Assembly (NCBI RefSeq): GCF_027947575.1
Contig: NZ_CP116256.1
Span: forward strand, 7,316,001 to 7,380,000
DNA from: Streptomyces rubrogriseus
GTDB taxonomy: Bacteria; Actinomycetota; Actinomycetes; Streptomycetales; Streptomycetaceae
DNA: 64,000 nt
Reading direction: 5' to 3'
Made by a program: the position numbers and the translations under genes. Shown piece by piece: positions 56,204 through 63,446 of the stretch (position 1 is its first letter; every line of letters starts with the position of its first letter). Under the pieces are notes generated by a model. The model was not told where the DNA came from. It saw only the letters and a list, made by a program, of their open reading frames with translations, and did no database searches.

Positions 56204-57322
56204 ATGGAGATTCTCTGGGTCCTGATGGCACTGGTCATGCTCGGCTTCGTGCTGCTCCAAGTCTCGCGGCGCCGACGCGGCGCGGTCGGCCTGGTCGAGC
56301 CCGGCCACCCGGACGCCGCCGACCCCGCGAACTACGGCTTCGCCCGCGAGGAGGAGCTGGACATCCGGATGCCGGGCCCCGACCAGGACCTGCTCGACGT
56401 CCTGGACCTGGTGCAGCGCACCCAGGACTACCGGGGGGCGATGCAGCTCCTCTCCGGCACGGAGGCGGAGGGCGAGCGGCGCTGGCAGCGCGTGCAGGCC
56501 TTCGCGGGTGCCGCGTCGCTGGAGCTGCGGCAGCGGCCCGGCGGTGTCGGGGAGACGCCGGGCGGGCAGTGGCTGCGGGTGTGGCGGGCCGAGGCGCCCA
56601 AGGACGCGGGCGGCGCGGCGGTGCACGCCGAGTTCCTGGTGCAGCAGGCGTGGCGGACGTCGACGCCGGGCTCGGACGACTTCCGGATCATCATGGAGGA
56701 GGCCAGGGCGGCCTGCGGCGAGGCGGCCCTCCTCGCGCCCGGGGACCCGGTCCCGTACATCGTCGAGCTGTCGGTGGCCCGAGGTCTCGGCTACTCGCGC
56801 GAGGAGTTCGAGCAGCTCTGGCTGAAGATCCTGGACCGCGCTCCCAACCACATGGGCGCGCACCTGGCCGCCCTCCAGTACTGGTGCGAGAAGTGGCACG
56901 GCTCGCGGCAGCTGGCGTACTCGTTCGCGGAGGCGGCGGCCGCCCGTGCGCCGCGGGGCTCCCTGCTGGCGGCGATGCCGCTGTTCGCGGTTTTCGAGCA
57001 CCTGCCCGAGGTCAATCTGGTCAGCGGCTTCTACCAGAGCGAGGTCGTCACCAAGGCCGTCCACGGCGCCCTGCACGCGGTCCACTCGGCCCGCCCGGAC
57101 GATCCCATGCAGGCGCACGTCCGCCACCTTCTGGTGTTCTTCCTGGTCCGCGGCGAGCGCTGGGCCGAGGCCATGAACCAGTTGACGGTCATAGACGGCC
57201 ACGTGGGCGCCCTGCCGTGGACGCTGTCCGCCGACCCGGCGGCGGAGTTCGCGGTGTACCGCGCGCTCGCGGTGGCGGGGTACGAGGCGAACGGCGGCAG
57301 CCCGGCCACGCTGCCGCACTGA
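56204..57322 (+). CDS. Membrane-anchored TPR-like hypothetical protein
   Basis: 372-aa protein. One N-terminal membrane helix (MEILWVLMALVMLGFVLLQV) and a basic stop-transfer RRRRG are followed by a large cytoplasmic helical domain with repeat-like helices (LDVLDLVQRTQDYRGAMQLL, EARAACGEAALLAPGDPVPYIVELSVARGLGYSREEFEQLWLKILDRAPNHMGAHLAALQYW). The last motif resembles DUF4034/TPR-type solenoids. Function unknown. ATG at 56204. It ends at a perfect 24-bp hairpin. Confidence 0.75.
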   Translation: MEILWVLMALVMLGFVLLQVSRRRRGAVGLVEPGHPDAADPANYGFAREEELDIRMPGPDQDLLDVLDLVQRTQDYRGAMQLLSGTEAEGERRWQRVQAFAGAASLELRQRPGGVGETPGGQWLRVWRAEAPKDAGGAAVHAEFLVQQAWRTSTPGSDDFRIIMEEARAACGEAALLAPGDPVPYIVELSVARGLGYSREEFEQLWLKILDRAPNHMGAHLAALQYWCEKWHGSRQLAYSFAEAAAARAPRGSLLAAMPLFAVFEHLPEVNLVSGFYQSEVVTKAVHGALHAVHSARPDDPMQAHVRHLLVFFLVRGERWAEAMNQLTVIDGHVGALPWTLSADPAAEFAVYRALAVAGYEANGGSPATLPH

Positions 57323-57350
57323 GCACGCCGTCGCACTGAGCAGCGGGCAC

Positions 57351-57402
57351 GCCCACAGGGACGCGGTCCGGCCGTCATCGGCCGGACCGCGTCCCTGTGG
57401 GC
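57351..57402. terminator. Very long perfect hairpin terminator
   Basis: 24-bp perfect arms (57351-57374 and 57379-57402) with a TCAT loop, between a plus-strand gene and the convergent msrA. Confidence 0.85.
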
Positions 57403-57429
57403 CTCGTCCCGCTGAGCCGCCTCGGACGC

Positions 57430-57948
57430 TCAGCCCTCGCTGCCGCTGCGGGCGGGCAGTCGCCACCCCGGGCGCGGGAAGTGGCAGGTGTACCCGTCCG
57501 GGTAACGCTGCAGGTAGTCCTGGTGCTCCGGCTCGGCCTCCCAGAAGGGGCCGACCGGCTCCACCTCGGTGACGACCTTGCCGGGCCACAGCCCGGAGGC
57601 GTCCACGTCCGCGATCGTGTCCTCGGCGATCCGCTTCTGCTCGTCGTCCACGTAGTAGATCGCCGAGCGGTAGCTGAGGCCGATGTCGTTGCCCTGGCGG
57701 TTCTTGGTGCTCGGGTCGTGGATCTGGAAGAAGAACTCCAGGAGTGCGCGGTAGTCGGTCGCCTCGGGGTCGAAGAGGATCTCGATGGCCTCCGCGTGCG
57801 TGCCGTGGTTGCGGTACGTCGCGTTCGGCACGTCACCCCCGGTGTATCCGACCCGGGTCGCGGTCACGCCCGGAAGCCGACGGATCAGCTCCTCCATCCC
57901 CCAGAAGCATCCGCCCGCCAGCACGGCCCTCTGTGTCTGCGCAGCCAT
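57430..57948 (-). CDS. msrA: Peptide methionine-(S)-S-oxide reductase
   Basis: 172-aa MsrA that reduces methionine S-sulfoxide in proteins. The catalytic GGCFWG motif has nucleophile Cys14. [57 protein letters not shown] and the C-terminal [21 protein letters not shown] complete the family. The late Cys in YTCHF could resolve the sulfenic acid. ATG at 57948 has GGAGG upstream, so the 12-codon upstream extension is not used. Confidence 0.95.
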   Translation of the reverse strand: MAAQTQRAVLAGGCFWGMEELIRRLPGVTATRVGYTGGDVPNATYRNHGTHAEAIEILFDPEATDYRALLEFFFQIHDPSTKNRQGNDIGLSYRSAIYYVDDEQKRIAEDTIADVDASGLWPGKVVTEVEPVGPFWEAEPEHQDYLQRYPDGYTCHFPRPGWRLPARSGSEG

Positions 57949-58070
57949 CGCGGCCCTCCAAAATCTCTCGGCTCGGTCGCCCACCCCCCCTCAACACGGG
58001 AGGGCTCCCGACGATTCCGCACCCGTCCGGCCGGCCATATGATCACGGCAAGGGGAGGGGAGTAAAACCT

Positions 58071-59294
58071 GTGAAGATTCATGTCAAGCGGGGCTTGGCC
58101 TCGCTCGTGGGCCTCGCGCTCGCCGGCACGGGCCTGGCCACCGTGGGCACCGCTCCGGCGGTGGCCGACTCGTACGACTGTCCGTCGGGCTACTTCTGCG
58201 GCTGGACGGGCGAGAGCGCCAACGGCTCGATGTGGAAGACGAACAAGAGCGTCGCGGACCTGGGCGGCTGGGACAACAAGATCCGCTCGTACGTCAACCG
58301 CACGACGAGTGTCGCCTGCGTCTACGAGGACAAGCACTACGCGCCGGGCGGCGGCTACTGGGCCCAGGAGCCGAACTCGCCCGGCGAGCTCAACGGGGAC
58401 CCGGTCGCGACGACCAGCTCGGTCAGGTTCGTCCGCACCGAGCGCGAATGCAGTCAGCCCGCCTACCCCAGCTGGTCCTCCGAGACCTCACCGAAGGCCC
58501 TGGGCTTCGGGGACCTGAACGGTGACCGCAAGGCCGACGTGGTCACCCGCGACGAGGCCGGGCGGCTCTGGTTCTCCCCGGGCGACACCACCGGCCGGCT
58601 GATCGGCACCGGCGGCTGGAACGCCATGAGCGCCCTCACCCGGCACGGCGACTTCAACCGGGACGGGCGCGAGGACGTGATCGCCCGCGAGGCCGCGACC
58701 GGCAAGCTCTGGCTCTACCCCGGTACCGGAACCGGTTCCCTCGGCTCCCGCAAGCTGATCGGCAAGAGCGGCTGGAACGGCATGAGCGGGATCACCGCCT
58801 TCGGTGACCTGACCGGTGACGGCCACTCCGACCTGATCGCGGTCGAGAAGGCCACGGGCAGACTGTGGCTCTACCCGAGCACCGCCACCGGCGCTCTCGG
58901 CGCCCGCAAGCTGGTCGGCACCGGCGGCTGGAACGCCATGAACGCGCTGATCGGCATGGGCGACGTGACCGGCGACGGCCGGCCCGACCTCTACGCACGC
59001 GAGGCGTCCACCGGCAAGCTGTGGCTCTACCCGGGCACCTCGACGGGCAGGCTCGGTTCCCGCACGCTCGTCGGGACCGGTGGCTGGAACGCGATGGCGC
59101 ACTTCCTCCCGGTCGGCGACTTCTCCGGCGACGGCGTGCCGGACCTGGCCACCGTGACCAACGAGAGGTACGTGCTGAACGGCTACCCGGGCAACCTGGG
59201 CTGGCTGGTCACCTACCGGGGCCGCGGCAACGGTTTCCTGACGTCCGGCGCGCCCACCCACGGGGAGTGGTGGGGACTCAACGGCTTCGTCTAG
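58071..59294 (+). CDS. Secreted FG-GAP/VCBS repeat protein with inhibitor I36-like domain
   Basis: 407-aa exported protein from a GTG at 58071 (RBS GGGGAGGGG). The signal peptide ends near APAVA-DS (~32). Residues 33-125 form a Cys-rich domain like peptidase inhibitor I36 (SYDCPSGYFCGWTGESANGSMWKT, CVYEDKHYAPGGG). Then come five FG-GAP/VCBS-type blades (GDLNGDRKADVVTRDEAGRLWFSPGD, GDFNRDGREDVIARE, GDLTGDGHSDLIAVE, GDVTGDGRPDLYARE, GDFSGDGVPDLATVT), whose DxNxDGxxD loops bind calcium. The repeated phrase GTGGWNAM recurs every ~47 residues. Likely a cell-surface or secreted binding protein. Confidence 0.85.
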   Translation: MKIHVKRGLASLVGLALAGTGLATVGTAPAVADSYDCPSGYFCGWTGESANGSMWKTNKSVADLGGWDNKIRSYVNRTTSVACVYEDKHYAPGGGYWAQEPNSPGELNGDPVATTSSVRFVRTERECSQPAYPSWSSETSPKALGFGDLNGDRKADVVTRDEAGRLWFSPGDTTGRLIGTGGWNAMSALTRHGDFNRDGREDVIAREAATGKLWLYPGTGTGSLGSRKLIGKSGWNGMSGITAFGDLTGDGHSDLIAVEKATGRLWLYPSTATGALGARKLVGTGGWNAMNALIGMGDVTGDGRPDLYAREASTGKLWLYPGTSTGRLGSRTLVGTGGWNAMAHFLPVGDFSGDGVPDLATVTNERYVLNGYPGNLGWLVTYRGRGNGFLTSGAPTHGEWWGLNGFV

Positions 59295-59405
59295 CACGAG
59301 CTAGTACGCCCTCGTACGACCAGAACCCCGAGGACGACCACCCCGCCCGGCACGGCGACGAAAACCACTGGCCGGGCGGGACGGGCCGACCCCACGCTGT
59401 ACGCC

Positions 59406-59553
59406 ATGCAGCAGCCCCAGCACGAGGTCCGGGCGGTCCACACCGCGTCCACCGTCACCGTCTACCAGGCGTACTCCCCGGAGATCGGCCTCCCGGCCGT
59501 CCGCGAAGGACGCTTTCCCGCCGCCTGGAAGCGGGACCGGATGACGTGGGTCA
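59406..59553 (+). pseudogene. DUF4291 gene, 5-prime fragment (interrupted)
   Basis: First 49 codons plus one base of a DUF4291-family gene: MQQPQHEVRAVHTASTVTVYQAYSPEIG...RDRMTWV. The family continues as M-T-W-(V/I)-K-P-S-F-L-W-M-M-Y-R, and that continuation is found 3.4 kb away at 62979. The break falls exactly at a copy of the 9-bp CGTGGGTCA (59545-59553), after which cassette 1 begins. Joining 59406-59553 to 62979-63424 gives 594 bases, 197 codons plus stop, with no frameshift. The gene is therefore split by insertion rather than decayed. Confidence 0.88.
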
Positions 59554-60858
59554 TCAAGCCGCGTTCACAGACCTCAGTCGAGTCTGTCGGCGACGCCGGT
59601 GTGTCTCGGGGTGTCAGCCGTCGAAACGATCCCACTCGACCAGGTTGGCCAAGGGGGCGAGGGCACTGCGGTGGGTGGCGCCGGCCCAGGCGCTGAACCC
59701 GTTGCCGATTCCTTCGTCTGTGACATGCAGGACGAGGCCCGGAGCCACGTAGAAGCGCGTGGGAGCCGCAGGCCAGAACGGGCGCAACGGCACGAGAAGG
59801 AGTGCCTCGGCGAGCCGGTCGACCTGCTCTGCGGTGAGCCGAAGGGACAGCGCCACGTAGTCGGCGCCCATGGAGGCCTCGAAGAGCGAGAACTGGATGA
59901 GAAAGCCACTGAGTGGTTCCCGCTCGGCGATCGCCGGTTGGTCGTCCTCACTGAACCAGACGGTCGGATCCGTTTCGGGGTTGTCGAGCGTCCACAGCAG
60001 CGACCAGAAGAAGCCTCCCTGATTCTCTTCGCCGAAGACGAGCATCTCCCCGGTGGCATCGGTATGAAGCTTGGAAGGGGGAAAGAGTCGGTTCTGCACT
60101 CCCAGGCAGCGTGGGCGGTGCTGTGCCAGCCGGTAGAACTCCCTCAATCCGTCGGGCAGATCCCGGGGAAGCTCCGAATTCGACGGTGGCTCGTCCGTCT
60201 CGGACTCAGCGGGGTACCAGCCGGTGACGAACTGTTCGAGCGCACTGGCTCGCTGACCGTCCACATGCCGGAGCCACTCAAGGGTCGGAAGGCCCGATGG
60301 AGGGAGATCGGGACGCACGCGGGCCAAGTCGAGCCTGCTCAGGGGCGAATGAAGCCGAAGTGAGCAGTCGGAGAGTACGTGTACGCCGCTACCCGGTCGA
60401 ACGACCGTTCCGGCCTGAGTCACGGATCCGGTGCCGAGATAGACGAGACCTTCCGAGTTGCGCACCGCCAAGTGAACAGGCAACTGCGCTTCACCTGCGC
60501 CTCGCTCCCAGGGCTCTTCCAGGAGCCGTTGCCCTACCGGAGTCGGAGCAGGGCCGAGAAGGCGGACCTCATCAGCGTTCCAGACGCAGCTTCTGTCGAG
60601 GGCATCCCCAGCTGCCACAATGATCAGTGTCCCGGCGTCGCCGATGCCAACAGTGGCGCTCCCGAAGGTAAAGCTCTCCGTGGCCGCCGTGTCACCGCAG
60701 AGCGTGTATGCCTGCTCCTCGTCCACGAGTGACATGGGCGACATACCGCGAGAGTGATCAACCATGGCGACATCTTCCTCTACGGTCCGGTGTCGGGTGT
60801 CACTCATGCCAGGAGCCGCCTGCCAGCAGGGTCCGTAAGGTTTGTGAACGCTGCTTGA
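59554..60858. mobile_element. Cassette 1: 1305-bp insertion with 16-bp inverted repeats, no transposase
   Basis: Left end TCAAGCCGCGTTCACA (59554-59569); right end TGTGAACGCTGCTTGA (60843-60858), complementary at 15 of 16 positions. Flanked by CGTGGGTCA (59545-59553) and CGCGGGTCA (60859-60867). It contains one gene, on the minus strand, with no transposase or integrase. Base composition is visibly less GC-rich than the flanking chromosome. It looks like a mobile insertion cassette moved in trans. Confidence 0.8.
59614..60765 (-). CDS. Cassette 1 cargo: SUKH-like two-domain protein
   Basis: About 383 aa and the only gene of cassette 1. The N-terminal half (~1-190) is beta-rich and unrecognised. 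The C-terminal half has a SUKH/SMI1-like pattern: RDLPDGLREFYRLAQHRPRCLGVQNRLFPPSKL, MLVFGEENQGGFFWSLLWTLDNPETDPTVWFSEDDQPAIAEREPLSGFLIQFSLFEASM. SUKH proteins are commonly immunity factors. The ATG at 60765 has GAGGAA upstream; an ATG at 60807 adds 14 residues without an RBS. No signal or membrane segment. Composition differs from the chromosome, consistent with transfer. Confidence 0.7.
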   Translation of the reverse strand: MVDHSRGMSPMSLVDEEQAYTLCGDTAATESFTFGSATVGIGDAGTLIIVAAGDALDRSCVWNADEVRLLGPAPTPVGQRLLEEPWERGAGEAQLPVHLAVRNSEGLVYLGTGSVTQAGTVVRPGSGVHVLSDCSLRLHSPLSRLDLARVRPDLPPSGLPTLEWLRHVDGQRASALEQFVTGWYPAESETDEPPSNSELPRDLPDGLREFYRLAQHRPRCLGVQNRLFPPSKLHTDATGEMLVFGEENQGGFFWSLLWTLDNPETDPTVWFSEDDQPAIAEREPLSGFLIQFSLFEASMGADYVALSLRLTAEQVDRLAEALLLVPLRPFWPAAPTRFYVAPGLVLHVTDEGIGNGFSAWAGATHRSALAPLANLVEWDRFDG

Positions 60859-60883
60859 CGCGGGTCATCAAGCCGCTTTAACA
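60843..60883. repeat. Cassette junction: right end, 9-bp spacer, left end
   Basis: The right repeat of cassette 1 (60843-60858), the spacer CGCGGGTCA (60859-60867) and the left repeat of cassette 2 TCAAGCCGCTTTAACA (60868-60883) are directly abutted. The spacer differs by one base from the outer copies CGTGGGTCA at 59545-59553 and 62970-62978. This is the footprint expected if one cassette inserted into the target copy flanking the other. Confidence 0.85.
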
Positions 60884-60899
60884 GACTTCGCAGGGGGCG

Positions 60900-61526
60900 T
60901 CATACGCCACGCGAGGAGTCGTCTCGTTGGGCTTGCCAGAGAGAGCGCAGCATGGCGACCGCTCGCTGCGCGGCCTCGTGGGGCGTGGGTCGGGGTGCGT
61001 GAACCCTCGGGCCCGCCAGGTCCCGGCCACTGAGTGAACGGGCGGGGACCGCGGCCCAGTCATCGCGGTCCACCACGGCTACGTGCCCGTGCTGGTGGGC
61101 TGCTTCGTCCTGCCAGTCGTCCGGCGGTGCCATGAGGACACGCAGCGTCCGCTCGTCGAGCCACTCCAGTCCCAGAACTTGACGGCCGAACTCGTTCCCG
61201 ATGAGAGAAGCCACGGCGCCCGATTCCAGGTCCAGAAGCAGCAGCTCCCCCTCGAAGAAGTAGCCACCGTCGTACTTACCGGCGCCTACCGCGAGCAGCG
61301 GGTGCCGGGGGTGGAAGGCCAGTGCGTGCACGGGGAAGCGTGAGCGAACGAGCGCGCGCCGGACGAAGGAGCGGCTGTCGTAGACCGCGACCGGCGTTGC
61401 TCTGCCGTGTGCCGGCGCGCCTGCAACGGCCAAGAGGCCGCGCTGCTCGTCGTGGACGACCTGGAACGGGTCTCCGACACCGAGGAAGGCCCAGCCCTCA
61501 GGGGGGTGTTCGCCAGAGGCTGTCAT
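60900..61526 (-). CDS. Cassette 2 cargo A: WD40/beta-propeller-like protein
   Basis: 208-aa protein. Repeated strands such as GDPFQVVHDEQRGLLAVAGAP, VHALAFHPRHPLLAVGAGKYDGGYFFEGELLLLDLESGAV and VLGLEWLDERTLRVLMAPPDD have the rhythm of WD40-type blades (AFHPRHPLLAVG...LLDLESG). There are too few for a whole propeller, so it may pair with the divergent neighbour, which has a similar style. No signal peptide. ATG at 61526 with a weak GAGAAG. Function unknown. Confidence 0.65.
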   Translation of the reverse strand: MTASGEHPPEGWAFLGVGDPFQVVHDEQRGLLAVAGAPAHGRATPVAVYDSRSFVRRALVRSRFPVHALAFHPRHPLLAVGAGKYDGGYFFEGELLLLDLESGAVASLIGNEFGRQVLGLEWLDERTLRVLMAPPDDWQDEAAHQHGHVAVVDRDDWAAVPARSLSGRDLAGPRVHAPRPTPHEAAQRAVAMLRSLWQAQRDDSSRGV

Positions 61527-61588
61527 GCCGTGATCTTCTCAACCGACCTGCTTGGCGAGGTAGCTGGTTGGCGCGAGATCATGAGGAC

Positions 61589-62242
61589 ATGACGAAGCAG
61601 GGCAAGGCAGCGCCTCCAGCGGAGCAATCCGTCAGTGAGCCGGTGCTCTCCGCTTACCAACGCGCGCTGCGAGACCGGCTGCTCGCTGCCCCGGTCGTTT
61701 CCCCGCCCGCGCCTTGGCGCCCCGTCTTCGAGTACGCGTACGGCATCCCTGTCGGCGGACTACTCGGCGTCGGCTTCGCATCGCACCCCGCAAGCGGTCG
61801 AGACCTGGTCATGGCCGTCTCGCACGACGGTCACGGTCTCTTCGACGCCGTCACCGGCGAGAAGATCGCCAGGGATCGCGACCCCGACCCCGAGGGCAGC
61901 ACCCCCGACGGTGTCGCCGACCTGACCTGCCCCGGACTGGGTCCGATCGCCGGCAGCCGCGTACACGTCGCCGGGCTCTTCGGCGGAGGACTTCACCGCA
62001 CCACCGAGGACGGTTGGACCTTGGAGGTCGTCACCCCAGCTTGGCCCAACGACCGGGTTCTGCTGTCCCGCGACGGGGGCCTGCCCCACGCCGGTCCGCA
62101 CGGGGAGCGGTGGTGGCACATCTTCCACGCCTCGTACTCCGAGATCCGGGCGGTCGGTTTCTCGCCTTCCGGGCGGACGATCGCCGTCGCGACGAGCAGT
62201 GACCTCTCACTGTGGACTCGGGTGACCGCTCAACAGGACTGA
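61589..62242 (+). CDS. Cassette 2 cargo B: propeller-like hypothetical protein
   Basis: 217-aa protein: MTKQGKAAPPAEQSVSEPVLSAYQRALRDRLL, then beta-rich sequence with GGLLGVGFASHPASGRDLVMAVSHDGHGLFDAVTGEKIARD and AVGFSPSGRTIAVATSSDLSLWTRV. Both read like WD40-type blade phrases. Divergent from cargo A with 62 bases between, and possibly its structural partner. The frame is open further upstream but ATG 61589 gives a natural N-terminus. Function unknown. Confidence 0.65.
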   Translation: MTKQGKAAPPAEQSVSEPVLSAYQRALRDRLLAAPVVSPPAPWRPVFEYAYGIPVGGLLGVGFASHPASGRDLVMAVSHDGHGLFDAVTGEKIARDRDPDPEGSTPDGVADLTCPGLGPIAGSRVHVAGLFGGGLHRTTEDGWTLEVVTPAWPNDRVLLSRDGGLPHAGPHGERWWHIFHASYSEIRAVGFSPSGRTIAVATSSDLSLWTRVTAQQD

Positions 62243-62277
62243 GCCGGTCGGCACCGCGTAGCGGTAGCGTCAGCCGG

Positions 62278-62958
62278 GTGGAGTCCTGTTGCGATCGTGC
62301 ACCCGATGGCCTGACGAAGCGGGCCCGGAGCTTCGTCGTCACCCACGGCGTCAAGGTTGATGTGCCATGGGTGAACCAACACTGGGAGCATTGGCTGGCT
62401 GCCGGGATCCCCTCAGCGGAGGTCGACCGCGCAGTGGCGTATCAGGAGCGTTGGGGTGGTCTCGTCCTTCCTCCCGCTCCGCATTACGACGGCGGACCGA
62501 AGTACCTCGGTACCGACGTTCCGGAAGGTTCTCCGGCGGAGGGCTGGTGGTTCGAGGCCGGGCCTCAGCGGACAGCCGTGCCCTACTCGTTCATGATCGG
62601 CCCCCAGGGCGAGTTCGGCATTCATGCCGATCGCTGGACGCCCCTGCACCGAACCATCGAAGGATGGGTGGAGGCCCTCGCGCTCGCCCACCATGCATCG
62701 ACGTGGGCGAGACAGACAACCAAGATCACAGGTGACGAGGTCGACGCCCTGGCCCTGGACACCTTCGAGCCGGTGCAGGAGGTCGAGGGCCTGACGGACA
62801 CGTGGTGGCGGGGCTCCGACTCGTTGGTGGCCGTCTATGCGGGAGAGGCCGAATCCCTCTCAGCTCCCCGATGCCGCACCGCGCTGGTCTACTCCGGGCT
62901 CGACGAGTGGGGACTGTACGGCGGGGTTCCGGACGGGAAGAACGAAAAGGGGTTGTGA
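62278..62958 (+). CDS. Cassette 2 cargo C: hypothetical protein ending inside the terminal repeat
   Basis: About 226 aa from a GTG at 62278 (RBS unclear; upstream in-frame starts from 62212 would overlap cargo B). Trp-rich globular sequence, e.g. WVNQHWEHWLAAGIPSAEVDRAVAYQERWGGLVLPPAPHYDGGPKYL and FMIGPQGEFGIHADRWTPLHRTIEGWVEALALAHHA. The latter resembles the ligand side of SUKH-type/knr4 proteins (SUKH-5 style), but I am not sure. The TGA stop (62956-62958) is formed by the right inverted repeat, so cargo and element end are tightly fitted. Confidence 0.65.
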   Translation: MESCCDRAPDGLTKRARSFVVTHGVKVDVPWVNQHWEHWLAAGIPSAEVDRAVAYQERWGGLVLPPAPHYDGGPKYLGTDVPEGSPAEGWWFEAGPQRTAVPYSFMIGPQGEFGIHADRWTPLHRTIEGWVEALALAHHASTWARQTTKITGDEVDALALDTFEPVQEVEGLTDTWWRGSDSLVAVYAGEAESLSAPRCRTALVYSGLDEWGLYGGVPDGKNEKGL

Positions 62959-62978
62959 ACGCGGCTTGACGTGGGTCA

Positions 62979-63424
62979 AGCCGTCGTTCCTGTGGATGAT
63001 GTACCGCTGCGGGTGGGCCGCCAAGGAGGGGCAGGAGACCGTCCTGGCCGTGGAGATCGGTCGCGAGGGCTTCGAGTGGGCCCTGCGTCACGCGTGCCTG
63101 TCGAGCTACCAGCCCGGCGTGCACAGCGACCGGGCCGCCTGGCAGCGCGGGTTGAAGCGCTCGCCCGCCCGCGTCCAGTGGGACCCCGAACGCGACCTGC
63201 GCCTCCAGCCCCTGCCCTACCGCTCCCTGCAGCTCGGCCTGGCCGGCGAGGCCGCGCGCCGGTACGCGGACGAGTGGACGGTCGCCATCCGCGACGTGAC
63301 TCCACTCGCCCACGAGGTCCACGCCCTCGTACGGGACGGTGACCTCGGCGCGGCACGGCGCCTGCTGCCCCGGGAGCAGCCGTATCCGGCCGCGGGAGAA
63401 CTGCTGAGCAACCTGCGGTCGTGA
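62979..63424 (+). pseudogene. DUF4291 gene, 3-prime fragment (interrupted)
   Basis: Remaining 148 codons and stop of the split DUF4291 gene: (K)PSFLWMMYRCGWAAKEGQETVLAVEI..EGFEWALRHACLSSYQPGVHSDRAAWQRGLKRSPARVQWDPERDLRLQPLPYRSLQLGL...LLSNLRS. This carries most of the domain, including the conserved MTWxKPSFLWMMYR-type block completed by the 9-bp target copy. No stop codons or frameshifts are seen, so disruption is recent or excision still occurs. A start inside cassette 2 could still express it. Confidence 0.85.
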
Positions 63425-63446
63425 TGGCGCTGTCGGCGTGGACGGG

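Larger units (their letters stand above)
60868..62969. mobile_element. Cassette 2: 2102-bp insertion with 16-bp inverted repeats, no transposase
   Basis: Left end TCAAGCCGCTTTAACA (60868-60883); right end TGTGAACGCGGCTTGA (62954-62969), pairing at 14 of 16 positions. The right end of cassette 2 is perfectly complementary to the left end of cassette 1. It is followed by CGTGGGTCA (62970-62978) and the rest of the DUF4291 gene. It carries three genes of unknown function and no recombinase. The last gene's stop codon lies inside the right repeat. Confidence 0.8.

Noticed and set aside
59406..59696. Treating the 5-prime DUF4291 fragment with its read-through tail as a complete 96-aa gene
   Set aside because: Codons after 59553 come from cassette 1 and turn Arg/Gly-rich; the family domain continues at 62979.
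59554..62969. Reading the two cassettes as a single composite transposon
   Set aside because: No transposase, and the internal junction has both ends plus a 9-bp spacer, which fits two separate units better. A composite origin is not fully excluded.
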